Assembly: GCF_014202475.1 (NCBI RefSeq)
Contig: NZ_JACHGV010000003.1
Span: forward strand, 100,239 to 164,238
Source: Streptomyces paradoxus
GTDB lineage: Bacteria; Actinomycetota; Actinomycetes; Streptomycetales; Streptomycetaceae
Reading direction: 5' to 3'
DNA: 64,000 nucleotides
This document shows, one piece after another, positions 33,110 to 44,085 of this stretch. Positions within the stretch are counted from its first letter, which is position 1. Each line of letters opens with the position of its first letter. Under the pieces are notes generated by a model. That model saw only the letters and a list, made by a program, of their open reading frames with translations. It searched no databases and was not told the DNA's origin. Position numbers and translations under genes: made by a program.

Positions 33110-34402
33110 GTGACCGTCGTGACCGAGCCCCTCTCCGAGAACACCGCCGATGTGATCGTCGTGGGCGCGGGGCCGGCCGGCTCCACCACCGCCTACCACC
33201 TCGCCAAGGCCGGACTCGACGTCCTCCTGCTGGAGAAGACCGAGTTCCCCCGCGAGAAGGTCTGCGGCGACGGCCTCACCCCGCGTGCCGTCAAACAGCT
33301 CGTGGCGATGGGCATCGACATCTCGGAGGAGGCCGGCTGGCTGCGCAACAAGGGCCTGCGCATCATCGGCGGCGGGGTACGGCTCCAGCTCGACTGGCCG
33401 GATCTCGCCTCCTTCCCCGACTATGGCCTCGTCCGCAAGCGGGACGACTTCGACGAGCAGCTCGCCCGGCAGGCGCAGAAGGCCGGTGCCCGGCTCTTCG
33501 AGCGGTGCAACGTGGGCGCGCCGATCCTCGACGAGCGCACGGGCCGCATCACCGGTGTGCACGCCAAGCTCGGTGAGGAGAAGCGCGAGGTCACCTTCCG
33601 CGCGCCGCTCGTCGTGGCCGCCGACGGCAACTCCACCCGGCTGTCCCTGGCGATGGGCCTGCACCGCCGCGAGGACCGTCCGATGGGCGTGGCGGTGCGC
33701 ACGTACTTCACCAGCCCGCGCCACGAGGACGACTACCTGGAGTCGTGGCTGGAGCTGTGGGACCGACGCGGCACCGAGGACCGCCTCCTGCCGGGCTACG
33801 GCTGGATCTTCGGCATGGGCGACGGCACCTCCAACGTCGGTCTGGGCGTGCTCAACACCTCCGACTCCTTCAAGGAGCTGGACTGGCGCGAGGTGCTGAA
33901 GGCCTGGTGCGCCTCCATGCCGGAGGACTGGGGCTACACCCCGGACAACATGACCGGCCCGATCCGCGGCGCCGCCCTGCCGATGGCCTTCAACCGCCAG
34001 CCGCACTACACCAAGGGCCTGCTGCTCGTCGGTGACGCCGGCGGCCTGGTGAACCCCTTCAACGGCGAGGGCATCGCCTACGCCATGGAGTCCGGCCAGA
34101 TCGCCGCCGACGTCATCGTCCAGGCCCACGCCCGGCCGACCCCGGCGAGCCGCGAACTGGCCCTCCAGCGCTACCCGCGCGTCCTGAAGGACACCTACGG
34201 CGGCTACTACACGCTCGGCCGTGCCTTCGTGAAGCTCATCGGCAATCCCAAGGTGATGCAGATCGCCGCCCAGCGCGGTCTCACGCACCCGATGCTGATG
34301 AAGTTCACCCTGAAGCTCCTCGCGAACCTCACCGACCCGACGGGCGGCGACGCGATGGACCGCATCATCAACGGCCTGAGCAGGGTGGCACCCAAGGCCT
34401 GA
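33110..34402 (+). CDS. Geranylgeranyl reductase family FAD-dependent oxidoreductase
   Basis: A 430-aa flavoprotein: N-terminal FAD motif VIVVGAGPAGSTTAYHLAKAG, the family motif FPREKVCGDGLTPRAVKQL, and the second FAD site GLLLVGDAGGLVNPFNGEGIAYAMESGQ. The family reduces prenyl chains; in this neighbourhood the likely substrate is the menaquinone side chain (compare MenJ), which is an inference from context. GTG 33110 has GGGGAGA upstream. It is followed by a hairpin terminator, with nuo 2 kb downstream. Confidence 0.92.
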   Translation: MTVVTEPLSENTADVIVVGAGPAGSTTAYHLAKAGLDVLLLEKTEFPREKVCGDGLTPRAVKQLVAMGIDISEEAGWLRNKGLRIIGGGVRLQLDWPDLASFPDYGLVRKRDDFDEQLARQAQKAGARLFERCNVGAPILDERTGRITGVHAKLGEEKREVTFRAPLVVAADGNSTRLSLAMGLHRREDRPMGVAVRTYFTSPRHEDDYLESWLELWDRRGTEDRLLPGYGWIFGMGDGTSNVGLGVLNTSDSFKELDWREVLKAWCASMPEDWGYTPDNMTGPIRGAALPMAFNRQPHYTKGLLLVGDAGGLVNPFNGEGIAYAMESGQIAADVIVQAHARPTPASRELALQRYPRVLKDTYGGYYTLGRAFVKLIGNPKVMQIAAQRGLTHPMLMKFTLKLLANLTDPTGGDAMDRIINGLSRVAPKA

Positions 34403-34461
34403 GCCGCGCGGCGGCGCCGGCGGCCTGAGCGGGGCCGGCACCGGGGCGGGCGGAGACGGTG

Positions 34462-34489
34462 AAGGCCCCTCGCGAGAGCGGGGGGCCTT
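34462..34489 (+). terminator. Terminator of the reductase gene
   Basis: A stem of AAGGCCCC-t-CGC with GCG-g-GGGGCCTT around GAGA, followed by TTT, about 60 bp after the reductase stop. The rest of the 34403-34794 gap holds only this and the next hairpin; no gene is seen. Confidence 0.8.
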
Positions 34490-34723
34490 TCGCATGCTTC
34501 ACGGGCCGTCGTGCACGAACACCCGCGGACCGGCCCCGGCCTGGTTCGCCTCGCCGTCACCACCACGCCAATCCGGGAAAATTCGGGCGCATGGTGGGGG
34601 AGTGGCGGGTGCGCATGGGCCGCCCGCAGCGCCGGGTGGGCCCTGGAAGGGCTCTGAGGGGGCCTGGAGCGGTTCGGGGACGGGTCAAGGGGAATCGGGG
34701 CCGGGCGGCTCCGGACAGGCCGG

Positions 34724-34756
34724 GAGGGCCGTTGCCTCGCGGTGGCAACGGCCCTC
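34724..34756. terminator. Perfect 13-bp hairpin terminator of the NlpC/P60 gene
   Basis: GAGGGCCGTTGCC and GGCAACGGCCCTC form a perfect stem around TCGCGGT. It lies 39 bp beyond the stop of the minus-strand NlpC/P60 gene. Confidence 0.8.
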
Positions 34757-34794
34757 GAGCCCGTGTGAGCGGATGGGTCGGACGGCGTGTGACG

Positions 34795-35598
34795 TCAGAG
34801 GACGCGCACCGCGCCCGACGCCGGGTAGCCCGACAGGTCCTGGATGACGACGCCCTTGGACGGGTTGGCCGCGTCGAGGTACTGGCCGTTCCCGATGTAG
34901 ACACCCACGTGGTACGCGGAACCCTTGCCGCCCCAGTACAGGATGTCGCCGACCTGGACGCTGGACAGCGGGACGTCCGTGCCGGCCATCGACTGGTCCT
35001 GCGAGACACGCGGCAGGTCCACACCAACCTGCTTGTACGCGGCCTGCACGAGGGAGGAGCAGTCCCAGGCGTTGGGACCGGTGGCGCCCATGACGTAGGC
35101 GTCGCCCACCTGGGCCTTGAGGAACGCGATGACCGTGGCGACGCTGCCGCTGGCGGGCGCCGACACCGACGTGGAGGTGGACGCGGACGCGGAGAGGGTG
35201 GCGCGCTCGGTGCTGCGGTTGGCGCGCTCGGCGGCGGCCTTGCGGGCGGCCTCCGCGGCCTTCTTCTTGGCCTCCGCCTTCTTCTTCGCCTCGGCGAGGT
35301 CCTTCTTGGCCTCCGTCGCGGCCTTGGCGGCGGCGGCGTCACGCTCGGCGCGCAGTTCGTAGTTCGCGGCGGCCTGCTGGGTGGCGGCCGCGGACTGGGC
35401 GACCTGAGCGGACAGGTCGGCCGTCAGGGTGGGCAGTTCGATGGTCTGCGTCACCGGCTCGGCGGCGCTCGCCGAGGCCGACGCACCAGCCGCTGCCATG
35501 CTGAGAACGCCACCGGCAACTCCGGCGCGCAGGGCGATCGAAGAGGTCGCGCTGCGGCGGGGCTTCCGGTGGCTGCGTATGTGAGCGGTGTGGGACAT
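34795..35598 (-). CDS. Secreted NlpC/P60 peptidoglycan endopeptidase
   Basis: A 267-aa cell-wall hydrolase: long signal peptide (RRSATSSIALRAGVAGGVLSMAAAGASASASAAE), a Lys/Ala/Glu coiled coil (about residues 75-135), a Ser/Thr linker, and a C-terminal NlpC/P60 domain. The catalytic Cys is in NAWDCSSLVQAAY, the His in SAYHVGVYIG, and a polar third residue lies near GQYLDAANPS. Such enzymes cut peptide stems of peptidoglycan. ATG 35598 is chosen as the standard secretion start; ATG 35628 (MKEPLVPVIP) is possible. The 750-bp upstream region suggests complex control. Confidence 0.92.
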   Translation of the reverse strand: MSHTAHIRSHRKPRRSATSSIALRAGVAGGVLSMAAAGASASASAAEPVTQTIELPTLTADLSAQVAQSAAATQQAAANYELRAERDAAAAKAATEAKKDLAEAKKKAEAKKKAAEAARKAAAERANRSTERATLSASASTSTSVSAPASGSVATVIAFLKAQVGDAYVMGATGPNAWDCSSLVQAAYKQVGVDLPRVSQDQSMAGTDVPLSSVQVGDILYWGGKGSAYHVGVYIGNGQYLDAANPSKGVVIQDLSGYPASGAVRVL

Positions 35599-35726
35599 GG
35601 GAATAACCGGTACCAGGGGCTCCTTCATATCTTCAAGAAACGTGTGCTGCGCCACAGTTACTCAATCGGGCTCCCAAAACCCCCGAACGAGACCCTTTAT
35701 TGACGCCGTAACGGACATTGCGGACG

Positions 35727-35753
35727 CACCGTGATCGGCCTGTGATCACGGTG
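35727..35753. repeat. 10-bp perfect inverted repeat with GATCAC cores
   Basis: CACCGTGATC (35727-35736) and GATCACGGTG (35744-35753) flank GGCCTGT. It is about 130 bp upstream of the NlpC/P60 start. It may be an operator for a dimeric regulator or a leader-RNA hairpin. Confidence 0.7.
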
Positions 35754-36194
35754 TTTGATCAATACGCCCGAATTGCCCAGCGCCTACCATCGGGTGGGTT
35801 GATTGGCCAAGCCCCGTTCTCATGGATCTCTCACCCATGTGACGGGGATCACGGAACGGTTGGCCCGAAGGTCGCGTCCCGGCGTGCGGATCACGGCCGG
35901 GTCACGGGCTCGCGAAGATCGTGAACGCGTGCACGCGTCCACACCTCGCCCCACATGCCCTCTGATGTGTGAACGCGCCTCTATCAAGAGATCAAGTCCA
36001 TCGCCAATTTGCATGCAAGAGAACCCTCTTGATATTGAGACGCCCCCTCCGGCCTGCGCTGACGAGCCAAAATGTCACCTCTCGTGATCACACGGACGCT
36101 TCGCGTGTGAAGATCACCGCTCATCCGACTTCATGATCGATCGTCAGGTGGTGGAGATCACAAAGCTTGTGCAATACCCCGTGTCGCAGATCAC
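35744..36194. repeat. Seven dispersed GATCAC elements (three as GTGnnGATCAC)
   Basis: GATCAC occurs on the plus strand at 35744, 35847, 35889, 36086, 36112, 36156 and 36189. Those at 35884-35894, 36107-36117 and 36151-36161 share GTGnnGATCAC; 36084-36091 is the palindrome GTGATCAC. Chance would give well under one copy per strand in this span. This looks like a multi-site binding region for an unidentified regulator. Confidence 0.65.
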
Positions 36195-36227
36195 AGAGCG
36201 TCGGGCATAAGATGCACGCGGTTGGGC

Positions 36228-36245
36228 TTGTGACCTGCTTCACAT
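36228..36245. promoter_or_regulatory. Rex operator (ROP) upstream of nuoA
   Basis: TTGTGACCTGCTTCACAT matches the Rex consensus TTGTG-n8-CACAA at nine of ten conserved positions. Rex is the actinobacterial NADH/NAD+ sensor, and in Streptomyces coelicolor it is known to repress nuo along with cyd. The site lies 108 bp before the nuoA start. A TAAGAT at 36208-36213 may be the -10 of the promoter it blocks. Confidence 0.85.
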
Positions 36246-36352
36246 GTTCCCGATCTTCGCCGGGGCGGGCGGGGTTCGAGGGACCGGTGGGGCGGATGTG
36301 AGCCCGATGCAATCCGCCAGCAGTCAGTGCCGACTGAGAGGAGCGAGGAGCG

Positions 36353-36712
36353 GTGAACGCTTATGCGCCCATCCTCGTACTGGGAGCCCTCGGGGCAGGC
36401 TTTGCGATCTTCTCCGTGGTCATGGCCACGTTGATCGGGCCCAAGCGGTACAACCGGGCCAAGCTCGAGGCCTACGAGTGCGGCATCGAGCCGACCCCCA
36501 CGCCGGCCGGCGGCGGGCGCTTCCCGATCAAGTACTACCTGACGGCGATGCTCTTCATCATCTTCGATATCGAGATCGTCTTCCTCTACCCCTGGGCCGT
36601 CACCTTCGACGCCCTGGGGATCTTCGGGCTCGTGGAGATGCTGCTCTTCGTGCTCACCGTCTTCGTCGCGTACGCGTACGTATGGCGGCGCGGCGGCCTG
36701 GAATGGGACTGA
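36353..36712 (+). CDS. nuoA: NADH-quinone oxidoreductase subunit A
   Basis: A 119-aa membrane subunit of complex I with three TM helices. Signatures are YECGIEP (the quinone-site loop Cys), [23 protein letters not shown] and the third helix [25 protein letters not shown] 36353 follows GAGAGGAGCGAGGAG. It is the first gene of the 14-gene operon and stands just downstream of the Rex operator. Confidence 0.97.
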   Translation: MNAYAPILVLGALGAGFAIFSVVMATLIGPKRYNRAKLEAYECGIEPTPTPAGGGRFPIKYYLTAMLFIIFDIEIVFLYPWAVTFDALGIFGLVEMLLFVLTVFVAYAYVWRRGGLEWD

Positions 36713-36725
36713 GGGGCCACACGTC

Positions 36726-37276
<551 letters not shown>

Positions 37277-37280
<4 letters not shown>

Positions 37281-38011
37281 GCGACGCGAGCGGCGCGAAC
37301 CCGGAGAAGGACCTCAGCGCGTCGAATCTCCCGGGCCAGCGCGGTGAGGGCGGCGAGGAGATCCGCGTCCAGCGCGGCATGTTCGGCGCGAACAACGGCG
37401 GCGACACCTCCGGCTACGGCGGCCTGGTCCGCTCGGTCCGGCTCCCGGGACCGGCGACCCGCCCCTACGGCGGCTGGTTCGACGAGGTCGCCGACGAACT
37501 CGAAGGCGCGCTGGAGGAGCAGGGCCTGCTCCCCGACAACGCCATCGAGAAGACGGTCGTCGACCGCGACGAGCTGACCTTCCACATCGAGCGCGAGCAC
37601 CTCGTCCGCGTCGCCCGCACCCTGCGCGACGACCCGGCCCTGCGCTTCGAGCTGTGCACCGGCGTCAGCGGCGTGCACTACCCGAACGACAAGGGCCGCG
37701 AGCTGCACGCCGTCTACCACCTGCGCTCGATCACCCACAACCGGGTGATCCGCCTGGAGGTCAGCGCCCCCGACAGCGACCCGCACATCCCGTCGCTGTT
37801 CGCGGTCTACCCGACGAACGACTGGCACGAGCGCGAGACGTACGACTTCTTCGGAATCGTCTTCGACGGCCACCCCGCCCTGACGCGGATCATGATGCCG
37901 GACGACTGGCAGGGCTTTCCGCAGCGCAAGGACTACCCCCTCGGCGGCATCCCCGTCGAGTACAAGGGCGCCCAGATCCCGGCTCCGGACCAGCGGAGGT
38001 CGTACTCATGA
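37277..38011 (+). CDS. nuoC: NADH-quinone oxidoreductase subunit C
   Basis: A 244-aa subunit of the peripheral arm (30-kDa type). An N-terminal extension of about 70 polar residues is typical of Streptomyces. The core includes [62 protein letters not shown] and [17 protein letters not shown] 37277 overlaps the nuoB stop (ATGA); it overlaps nuoD in the same way. Confidence 0.97.
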
Positions 38012-39330
38012 GCACATCGCACGCGTCCCCCCGGGAGACCACGGAAGGCACCGTATACACGGTCACGGGCGGCGACTGGGACGAGGTCGTCGAGTCGGCG
38101 GCCCGCGCCGACGACGAGCGCATCGTCGTCAACATGGGCCCGCAGCACCCGTCCACCCACGGCGTGCTCCGCCTGATCCTGGAGATCGAGGGCGAGACCG
38201 TCACCGAGGCCCGCTGCGGAATCGGTTACCTGCACACCGGCATCGAGAAGAACCTCGAATACCGGACGTGGACGCAGGGCACCACGTTCGTGACGCGCAT
38301 GGACTACCTCACGCCGTTCTTCAACGAGACGGCGTACTGCCTCGGCGTCGAGAAGCTCCTCGGCATCGAGGACCAGATCCCGGACCGGGCCTCGATCATC
38401 CGCGTGCTCCTGATGGAGCTGAACCGGCTCTCCTCGCACCTGGTGTGCATCGCCACCGGCGGCATGGAGCTGGGCGCGACCACGATCATGATCTACGGCT
38501 TTCGTGATCGTGAACTCATTCTCGATATCTACGAGCTGATCACCGGCCTGCGGATGAACCACGCGTACATCCGCCCCGGCGGCCTCGCCCAGGACCTGCC
38601 GCCCGGCGCGGTGGACCAGATCCGCGAGTTCGTGAAGAAGATGAAGAAGAACCTCCCGGAGTACGACAAGCTCGCCACCGGGAACCCCATCTTCAAGGCC
38701 CGCATGCAGGACGTCGGCTACCTCGACCTGGCCGGCTGCATGGCCCTCGGCGCGACGGGCCCGATCCTGCGCTCCACCGGCCTGCCGCACGACCTGCGCA
38801 AGGCCCAGCCGTACTGCGGCTACGAGACCTACGACTTCGAGATCCCGACCGCCGACACCTGCGACTCCTACGGCCGCTTCCTCATCCGGCTGGAGGAGAT
38901 GCGCCAGTCCCTCCGGATCGTCGAACAGTGCCTGGACCGGCTCCAGCCCGGCCCGGTCATGGTCGCCGACAAGAAGATCGCCTGGCCCGCGCAGCTCGCC
39001 CTGGGCCCCGACGGCCTCGGCAACTCCCTCGATCACATCAAGAAGATCATGGGCACCTCCATGGAGGCCCTGATCCACCACTTCAAGCTGGTCACCGAGG
39101 GCTTCCGCGTCCCGCCCGGGCAGGCGTACGCGGCGGTCGAGTCGCCCAAGGGCGAACTCGGGGTGCACGTCGTCTCCGACGGCGGCACCCGCCCCTACCG
39201 GGTCCACTTCCGCGACCCGTCCTTCACCAACCTGCAGGCCATGGCGGCGATGTGCGAGGGCGGCCAGGTCGCCGACGTCATCGTCGCGGTGGCGTCCATC
39301 GACCCCGTGATGGGAGGCGTCGACCGGTGA
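38008..39330 (+). CDS. nuoD: NADH-quinone oxidoreductase subunit D
   Basis: A 440-aa 49-kDa-type subunit that builds the quinone pocket next to NuoB. Key parts are [22 protein letters not shown] (His loop), [30 protein letters not shown], the [13 protein letters not shown] loop and a C-terminal [13 protein letters not shown]. Normal length. ATGA overlap with nuoC and GTGA overlap with nuoE. Confidence 0.97.
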   Translation: MSTSHASPRETTEGTVYTVTGGDWDEVVESAARADDERIVVNMGPQHPSTHGVLRLILEIEGETVTEARCGIGYLHTGIEKNLEYRTWTQGTTFVTRMDYLTPFFNETAYCLGVEKLLGIEDQIPDRASIIRVLLMELNRLSSHLVCIATGGMELGATTIMIYGFRDRELILDIYELITGLRMNHAYIRPGGLAQDLPPGAVDQIREFVKKMKKNLPEYDKLATGNPIFKARMQDVGYLDLAGCMALGATGPILRSTGLPHDLRKAQPYCGYETYDFEIPTADTCDSYGRFLIRLEEMRQSLRIVEQCLDRLQPGPVMVADKKIAWPAQLALGPDGLGNSLDHIKKIMGTSMEALIHHFKLVTEGFRVPPGQAYAAVESPKGELGVHVVSDGGTRPYRVHFRDPSFTNLQAMAAMCEGGQVADVIVAVASIDPVMGGVDR

Positions 39331-40238
39331 CCACATCGTCTTCCGAGCGGGGCGTCAGCCTGGGCATGCCCGAACTGCCCGCACCCGCCTACCCGGACGA
39401 CGTCCGGGCCCGTCTGGAGACCGACGCGCGCGAGGTCATCGCCCGCTACCCGGACTCCCGGTCCGCCCTGCTGCCGCTGCTGCACCTCGTGCAGGCGGAG
39501 GAAGGGCACGTGACCCGCACCGGCATGCGGTTCTGCGCGGACGTCCTCGGCCTGACCACGGCCGAGGTCACCGCGGTCGCCACCTTCTACACCATGTACC
39601 GCCGCCGCCCGAGCGGCGACTACCAGGTGGGGGTGTGCACCAACACCCTGTGCGCCGTGATGGGCGGGGACGCGATCTTCGAGGAGCTCCAGGAGCACCT
39701 CGGCGTCGGCAACGGCGAGACCACCGGCGACGGCAAGGTCACCCTGGAGCACATCGAGTGCAACGCGGCCTGCGACTTCGCGCCGGTCGTGATGGTCAAC
39801 TGGGAGTTCTTCGACAACCAGACCCCGGCCAGCGCCAAGAGCCTCGTCGACGACCTGCGCGCGGGACGGCCGGTCACGCCCACCCGCGGGGCGCGCATGT
39901 GCACCTTCAAGGAGACCGCCCGGGTCCTGGCCGGCTTCCCCGACGAGCGGGAGGGGGCCGTGGAGTCCGGGGGAAGCGCGGGACCCGCCTCCCTGGTCGG
40001 CCTGAAGCTCGCCAAGGGCGAGGCGTCCTCCGCGCGCGTGGTGCATCCGCGCGGCGAGGCCGCCCGCACCGGGGCGCCGCACGAGCCGTCACCGACGGAG
40101 CACCTGAGCTCGCACGACGCGCCGCAGGACACATCGGCCTCCGACCCCTCCCACCCGTCGCCCCCCACCACCTCTGATGGAGGGGCTCCGCCCCGCCCCG
40201 CTGATTCGGCCGGGCCCACCGCCGAGGAGGGGGAGTGA
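39327..40238 (+). CDS. nuoE: NADH-quinone oxidoreductase subunit E
   Basis: A 303-aa subunit with the [2Fe-2S] cluster N1a: ligands in [13 protein letters not shown] and [17 protein letters not shown]. The thioredoxin-like core ends near residue 190. Beyond it lies a Ser/Pro/Ala-rich tail of about 100 residues ([20 protein letters not shown]...), much longer than in enteric NuoE. GTG 39327 overlaps the nuoD stop. Confidence 0.95.
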   Translation: MTTSSSERGVSLGMPELPAPAYPDDVRARLETDAREVIARYPDSRSALLPLLHLVQAEEGHVTRTGMRFCADVLGLTTAEVTAVATFYTMYRRRPSGDYQVGVCTNTLCAVMGGDAIFEELQEHLGVGNGETTGDGKVTLEHIECNAACDFAPVVMVNWEFFDNQTPASAKSLVDDLRAGRPVTPTRGARMCTFKETARVLAGFPDEREGAVESGGSAGPASLVGLKLAKGEASSARVVHPRGEAARTGAPHEPSPTEHLSSHDAPQDTSASDPSHPSPPTTSDGGAPPRPADSAGPTAEEGE

Positions 40239-41584
40239 TGACCTTGGCACCCGAGCTGAAAGACACGAGCCCCGAGAAGCTGCTCGCACCGGTGCTGTCG
40301 GCCTTCTGGGACGAGGACAGGTCCTGGACGCTGGACGTCTACCGGCGGCACGACGGGTACGAAGGGCTGCGCAAGGCGCTCGCCATGACGCCGGACGACC
40401 TGATCGCCTACGTCAAGGACTCCGGTCTGCGCGGACGCGGCGGCGCGGGATTCCCCACCGGGATGAAGTGGCAGTTCATTCCCCAGGGGGACGGCAAGCC
40501 GCACTATCTTGTTGTCAACGCCGACGAGTCGGAGCCGGGGACGTGCAAGGACATCCCGCTCCTCTTCGCGAACCCGCACAGCCTCATCGAGGGCATGATC
40601 ATCGCGTGTTACGCGATCAGGTCGTCACACGCCTTCATCTATCTGCGGGGTGAAGTCGTCCCGGTGCTGCGGCGGTTGCACTCGGCCGTGCGCGAGGCGT
40701 ACGAGGCCGGCTTCCTCGGCGAGAACATCCTGGACAGCGGACTCGACCTCGACATCACCGTGCACGCGGGCGCGGGCGCGTACATCTGCGGTGAGGAGAC
40801 CGCACTGCTCGACTCGCTCGAAGGCCGCCGGGGCCAGCCGCGGCTTCGTCCCCCCTTCCCTGCCGTCGCGGGCCTCTATGCGTGCCCGACTGTGGTGAAC
40901 AACGTCGAATCGATCGCGTCGGTTCCCGCGATCCTGCAGCGGGGCAAGGAATGGTTCCGGTCGATGGGGAGTGAGAAGTCGCCCGGCTTCACGCTCTACT
41001 CCCTCAGCGGCCATGTCGCCAGCCCCGGCCAGTACGAGGCGCCGCTCGGGATCACGCTCCGCCAGCTCCTCGACATGAGCGGCGGGATGCGCCCCGGGCA
41101 CCGCCTGAAGTTCTGGACGCCGGGCGGCTCCTCGACCCCGATGTTCACCGACGAGCACCTCGACGTCCCCCTTGATTACGAAGGAGTGGGCGCCGCGGGT
41201 TCCATGCTCGGCACCAAAGCCCTCCAGTGCTTCGACGAGACGACCTGCGTGGTCCGTGCCGTCACCCGCTGGACGGAGTTCTACGCCCACGAGTCCTGCG
41301 GCAAGTGCACGCCCTGCCGCGAAGGGACCTACTGGCTGGTGCAGTTGCTGCGCGACATCGAGGCCGGCAAGGGACAGATGTCCGACCTCGACAAGCTGAA
41401 CGACATCGCCGACAACATCAACGGCAAGTCCTTCTGCGCCCTCGGCGACGGCGCCGCCTCGCCGATCTTCTCCTCGCTCAAGTACTTCCGCGAGGAGTAC
41501 GAGCAGCACATCACGGGCCGGGGCTGCCCCTTCGACCCGGCCAAGTCGACGGCCTGGGCCGACCGCACGGAGGTGAACGCATGA
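40238..41584 (+). CDS. nuoF: NADH-quinone oxidoreductase subunit F (NADH-binding)
   Basis: A 448-aa subunit that binds NADH and FMN. The FMN/NADH site is [16 protein letters not shown] and [13 protein letters not shown]; the acidic [17 protein letters not shown] loop follows. The [4Fe-4S] N3 ligands are in [13 protein letters not shown] and a later Cys ([10 protein letters not shown]). The start is ATG 40238 (TGATG junction with nuoE); GTG 40235, one codon earlier, is equally close to the GGAGG. Confidence 0.97.
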   Translation: MTLAPELKDTSPEKLLAPVLSAFWDEDRSWTLDVYRRHDGYEGLRKALAMTPDDLIAYVKDSGLRGRGGAGFPTGMKWQFIPQGDGKPHYLVVNADESEPGTCKDIPLLFANPHSLIEGMIIACYAIRSSHAFIYLRGEVVPVLRRLHSAVREAYEAGFLGENILDSGLDLDITVHAGAGAYICGEETALLDSLEGRRGQPRLRPPFPAVAGLYACPTVVNNVESIASVPAILQRGKEWFRSMGSEKSPGFTLYSLSGHVASPGQYEAPLGITLRQLLDMSGGMRPGHRLKFWTPGGSSTPMFTDEHLDVPLDYEGVGAAGSMLGTKALQCFDETTCVVRAVTRWTEFYAHESCGKCTPCREGTYWLVQLLRDIEAGKGQMSDLDKLNDIADNINGKSFCALGDGAASPIFSSLKYFREEYEQHITGRGCPFDPAKSTAWADRTEVNA

Positions 41585-44085
41585 CCGTGACCACCAGCTC
41601 TCCCTCCGGCGGGGGAGAAGCGGCGGTCCCGCCGGAGGACCTCGTGTCGCTGACGATCGACGGCGCCGAGATCAGCGTGCCCAAGGGCACCCTGGTCATC
41701 CGGGCCGCCGAACAGCTCGGCATCGAGATCCCCCGGTTCTGCGACCACCCCCTCCTGGACCCGGCCGGCGCCTGCCGCCAGTGCATCGTCGAGGTCGAGG
41801 GCCAGCGCAAGCCGATGGCGTCCTGCACCATCACCTGCACCGACGGCATGGTGGTCAAGACCCACCTCACCTCCCCGGTCGCCGAGAAGGCCCAGAAGGG
41901 TGTGATGGAGCTCCTGCTCATCAACCACCCGCTGGACTGCCCGGTCTGCGACAAGGGCGGTGAGTGCCCGCTGCAGAACCAGGCCATGTCGCACGGCGAC
42001 GCCGACTCCCGCTTCGAGGGCCGCAAGCGGACCTACGAGAAGCCCGTACCGATCTCCACGCAGGTGCTGCTCGACCGCGAACGGTGCGTGCTGTGCGCCC
42101 GCTGCACCCGGTTCTCCAACCAGGTCGCGGGCGACCCGATGATCGAGCTGATCGAGCGGGGCGCGCTCCAGCAGGTGGGCACCGGCGAGGGCGACCCGTT
42201 CGAGTCGTACTTCTCCGGCAACACCATCCAGATCTGCCCGGTCGGCGCGCTGACCTCGGCGGCGTACCGATTCCGCTCCCGCCCCTTCGACCTGGTCTCC
42301 TCCCCGTCGGTGTGCGAGCACTGCTCCGGCGGCTGCGCCACGCGCACCGACCACCGGCGCGGCAAGGTCATGCGGCGGCTCGCGGCGAACGACCCCGACG
42401 TCAACGAGGAGTGGATCTGCGACAAGGGGCGGTTCGCCTTCCGGTACGCGCAGCAGCGCGACCGGCTTCAGACGCCGCTGGTGCGCAACGCCGAGGGCGA
42501 GCTGGAGCCCGCCTCCTGGCCCGAGGCGCTCCAGATCGCGGCCCAGGGGCTGCTGGCCTCCCGGGGCCGCACCGGCGTCCTGACCGGCGGCCGCCTCACC
42601 GTCGAGGACGCCTACGCGTACAGCAAGTTCGCGCGCGTGGCCCTCGACACCAACGACATCGACTTCCGCGCGCGGGTGCACAGCAGCGAGGAGGCCGACT
42701 TCCTGGCCGCGCAGATCGCCGGGCGCGGCCGGGACCTCGACGGCACGGGCGTCACGTACACCGCGCTGGAGAAGGCACCGGCCGTCCTGCTGGTCGGGTT
42801 CGAGGCGGAGGAGGAGGCGCCCGGCGTCTTCCTGCGACTGCGCAAGGCCTGGCGCCGGCACGGGCAGAGGGTCTACTCCCTGGCCACGCACGCCACCCGC
42901 GGTCTGGAGAAGGCGGGCGGCACGCTGCTGCCGGCCGCTCCCGGCACCGAGACCGAGTGGCTGGACGCGCTCGCGAGCGGCGCCGGCCTGGAGGACGACG
43001 GCGCGCTCGCCGCCGAGGCGCTGCGCGCCGAGGGCGCGGTGATCGTCGTCGGCGAGCGGCTGGCCGCCGTGGCCGGCGGGCTCACCGCCGCCGCACGCAC
43101 GGCCTCCGCGACCGGCGCCCGGCTGGTGTGGATCCCGCGCCGGGCCGGGGAACGCGGTGCGATCGAGGCGGGCGCGCTGCCGTCGCTGCTGCCGGGCGGA
43201 CGCCCGGCCACCGACCCGCGCGCGCGGGACGAGGTCGCCGCCGTCTGGGGCGTCGCCGGTCTCCCGCACCGCTACGGCCGTGACACCGGCCAGATCGTGG
43301 AGGCCGCGGCGACCGGAGAGCTCCAGGCCCTGCTGGTGGCGGGCGTGGAGGTCGCCGATCTGCCCGACCCGGCACGCGCGCGTGCGGCGCTGGACGAGGT
43401 GGGCTTCCTGGTCTCGCTGGAACTGCGGCCGAGCGAGATCAGCCGCAAGGCCGATGTCGTCCTGCCCGTGGCCGCGGTAGCCGAGAAAGCCGGCACCTTC
43501 CTCAACTGGGAAGGCCGCATCCGCTTCTTCGAGGCCGCGCTCAAGCCGGACCAGATGACCCGCAGCTCGGCGCCCACCGACGCGCGCGTGCTGCAGATGC
43601 TGGCCGATGCCATGGACGTCCACCTCGGACTGCCCGATCTGCGCACGGTGCGCGGCGAGATCGACCGGCTCGGCGCCTGGGACGGCCCGCGGGCGGGCGA
43701 ACCCCTGGAGACCGCGGCTGCGCTGCCGCGGCCGGCCGCCGGGGAAGCCGTCCTCGCGGGGCACCGGCTGCTGCTCGACCAGGGCGTCCTCCAGCAGGGC
43801 GACGAGGCACTCGCCGGAACCCGGCACGCCGCACGCGCGCGGGTGTCGGCCCCGACGGCCGCCGAGGCGGGCGTCAAGGACGGCGATCTGCTCGCCGTGA
43901 CCGGCCCGCAGGGGGTCGTGGAACTCCCGCTCCAGATCAGTGACATGCCCGACCGGGTGGTGTGGCTGCCGCTCAACTCCACCGGCGGCGGCGTCGCCTC
44001 CGACACCGGGGCGCGGCCCGGCTCCCTCGTCCGCATCGGCCCGGCGACGCTCGTCGGCGAGGCCCCCAAGGAGGTGGAGGCATGA
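41581..44085 (+). CDS. nuoG: NADH-quinone oxidoreductase subunit G
   Basis: An 834-aa subunit with several Fe-S clusters. The N-terminal [2Fe-2S] domain has [22 protein letters not shown]. Next are the His-ligated N5 region ([17 protein letters not shown]), two-cluster ferredoxin-like parts ([21 protein letters not shown]) and the extra cluster N7 site ([16 protein letters not shown]). The C-terminal part is a molybdopterin-like domain without a cofactor. ATG overlaps nuoF by 4 bp. Confidence 0.97.
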   Translation: MTVTTSSPSGGGEAAVPPEDLVSLTIDGAEISVPKGTLVIRAAEQLGIEIPRFCDHPLLDPAGACRQCIVEVEGQRKPMASCTITCTDGMVVKTHLTSPVAEKAQKGVMELLLINHPLDCPVCDKGGECPLQNQAMSHGDADSRFEGRKRTYEKPVPISTQVLLDRERCVLCARCTRFSNQVAGDPMIELIERGALQQVGTGEGDPFESYFSGNTIQICPVGALTSAAYRFRSRPFDLVSSPSVCEHCSGGCATRTDHRRGKVMRRLAANDPDVNEEWICDKGRFAFRYAQQRDRLQTPLVRNAEGELEPASWPEALQIAAQGLLASRGRTGVLTGGRLTVEDAYAYSKFARVALDTNDIDFRARVHSSEEADFLAAQIAGRGRDLDGTGVTYTALEKAPAVLLVGFEAEEEAPGVFLRLRKAWRRHGQRVYSLATHATRGLEKAGGTLLPAAPGTETEWLDALASGAGLEDDGALAAEALRAEGAVIVVGERLAAVAGGLTAAARTASATGARLVWIPRRAGERGAIEAGALPSLLPGGRPATDPRARDEVAAVWGVAGLPHRYGRDTGQIVEAAATGELQALLVAGVEVADLPDPARARAALDEVGFLVSLELRPSEISRKADVVLPVAAVAEKAGTFLNWEGRIRFFEAALKPDQMTRSSAPTDARVLQMLADAMDVHLGLPDLRTVRGEIDRLGAWDGPRAGEPLETAAALPRPAAGEAVLAGHRLLLDQGVLQQGDEALAGTRHAARARVSAPTAAEAGVKDGDLLAVTGPQGVVELPLQISDMPDRVVWLPLNSTGGGVASDTGARPGSLVRIGPATLVGEAPKEVEA

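Larger units (their letters stand above)
35599..36352. other. Long regulatory intergenic region between the NlpC/P60 gene and nuoA
   Basis: This 754-bp gap is less GC-rich than its flanks and has no convincing gene on either strand. It contains seven GATCAC elements, a 10-bp inverted repeat, a TTGATCAA palindrome at 35755-35762 and a Rex-type operator (see separate entries). It should hold the promoters of both flanking units. Confidence 0.8.

Noticed and set aside
35599..36352. ydaO-type (c-di-AMP) riboswitch in the leader of the NlpC/P60 gene
   Set aside because: Some Streptomyces wall-hydrolase genes have this riboswitch, but I could not find its conserved core elements on the minus strand here.
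41329..43827. 832-aa minus-strand reading opposite nuoG
   Set aside because: Shadow frame; nuoG is unambiguous from its Fe-S motifs.
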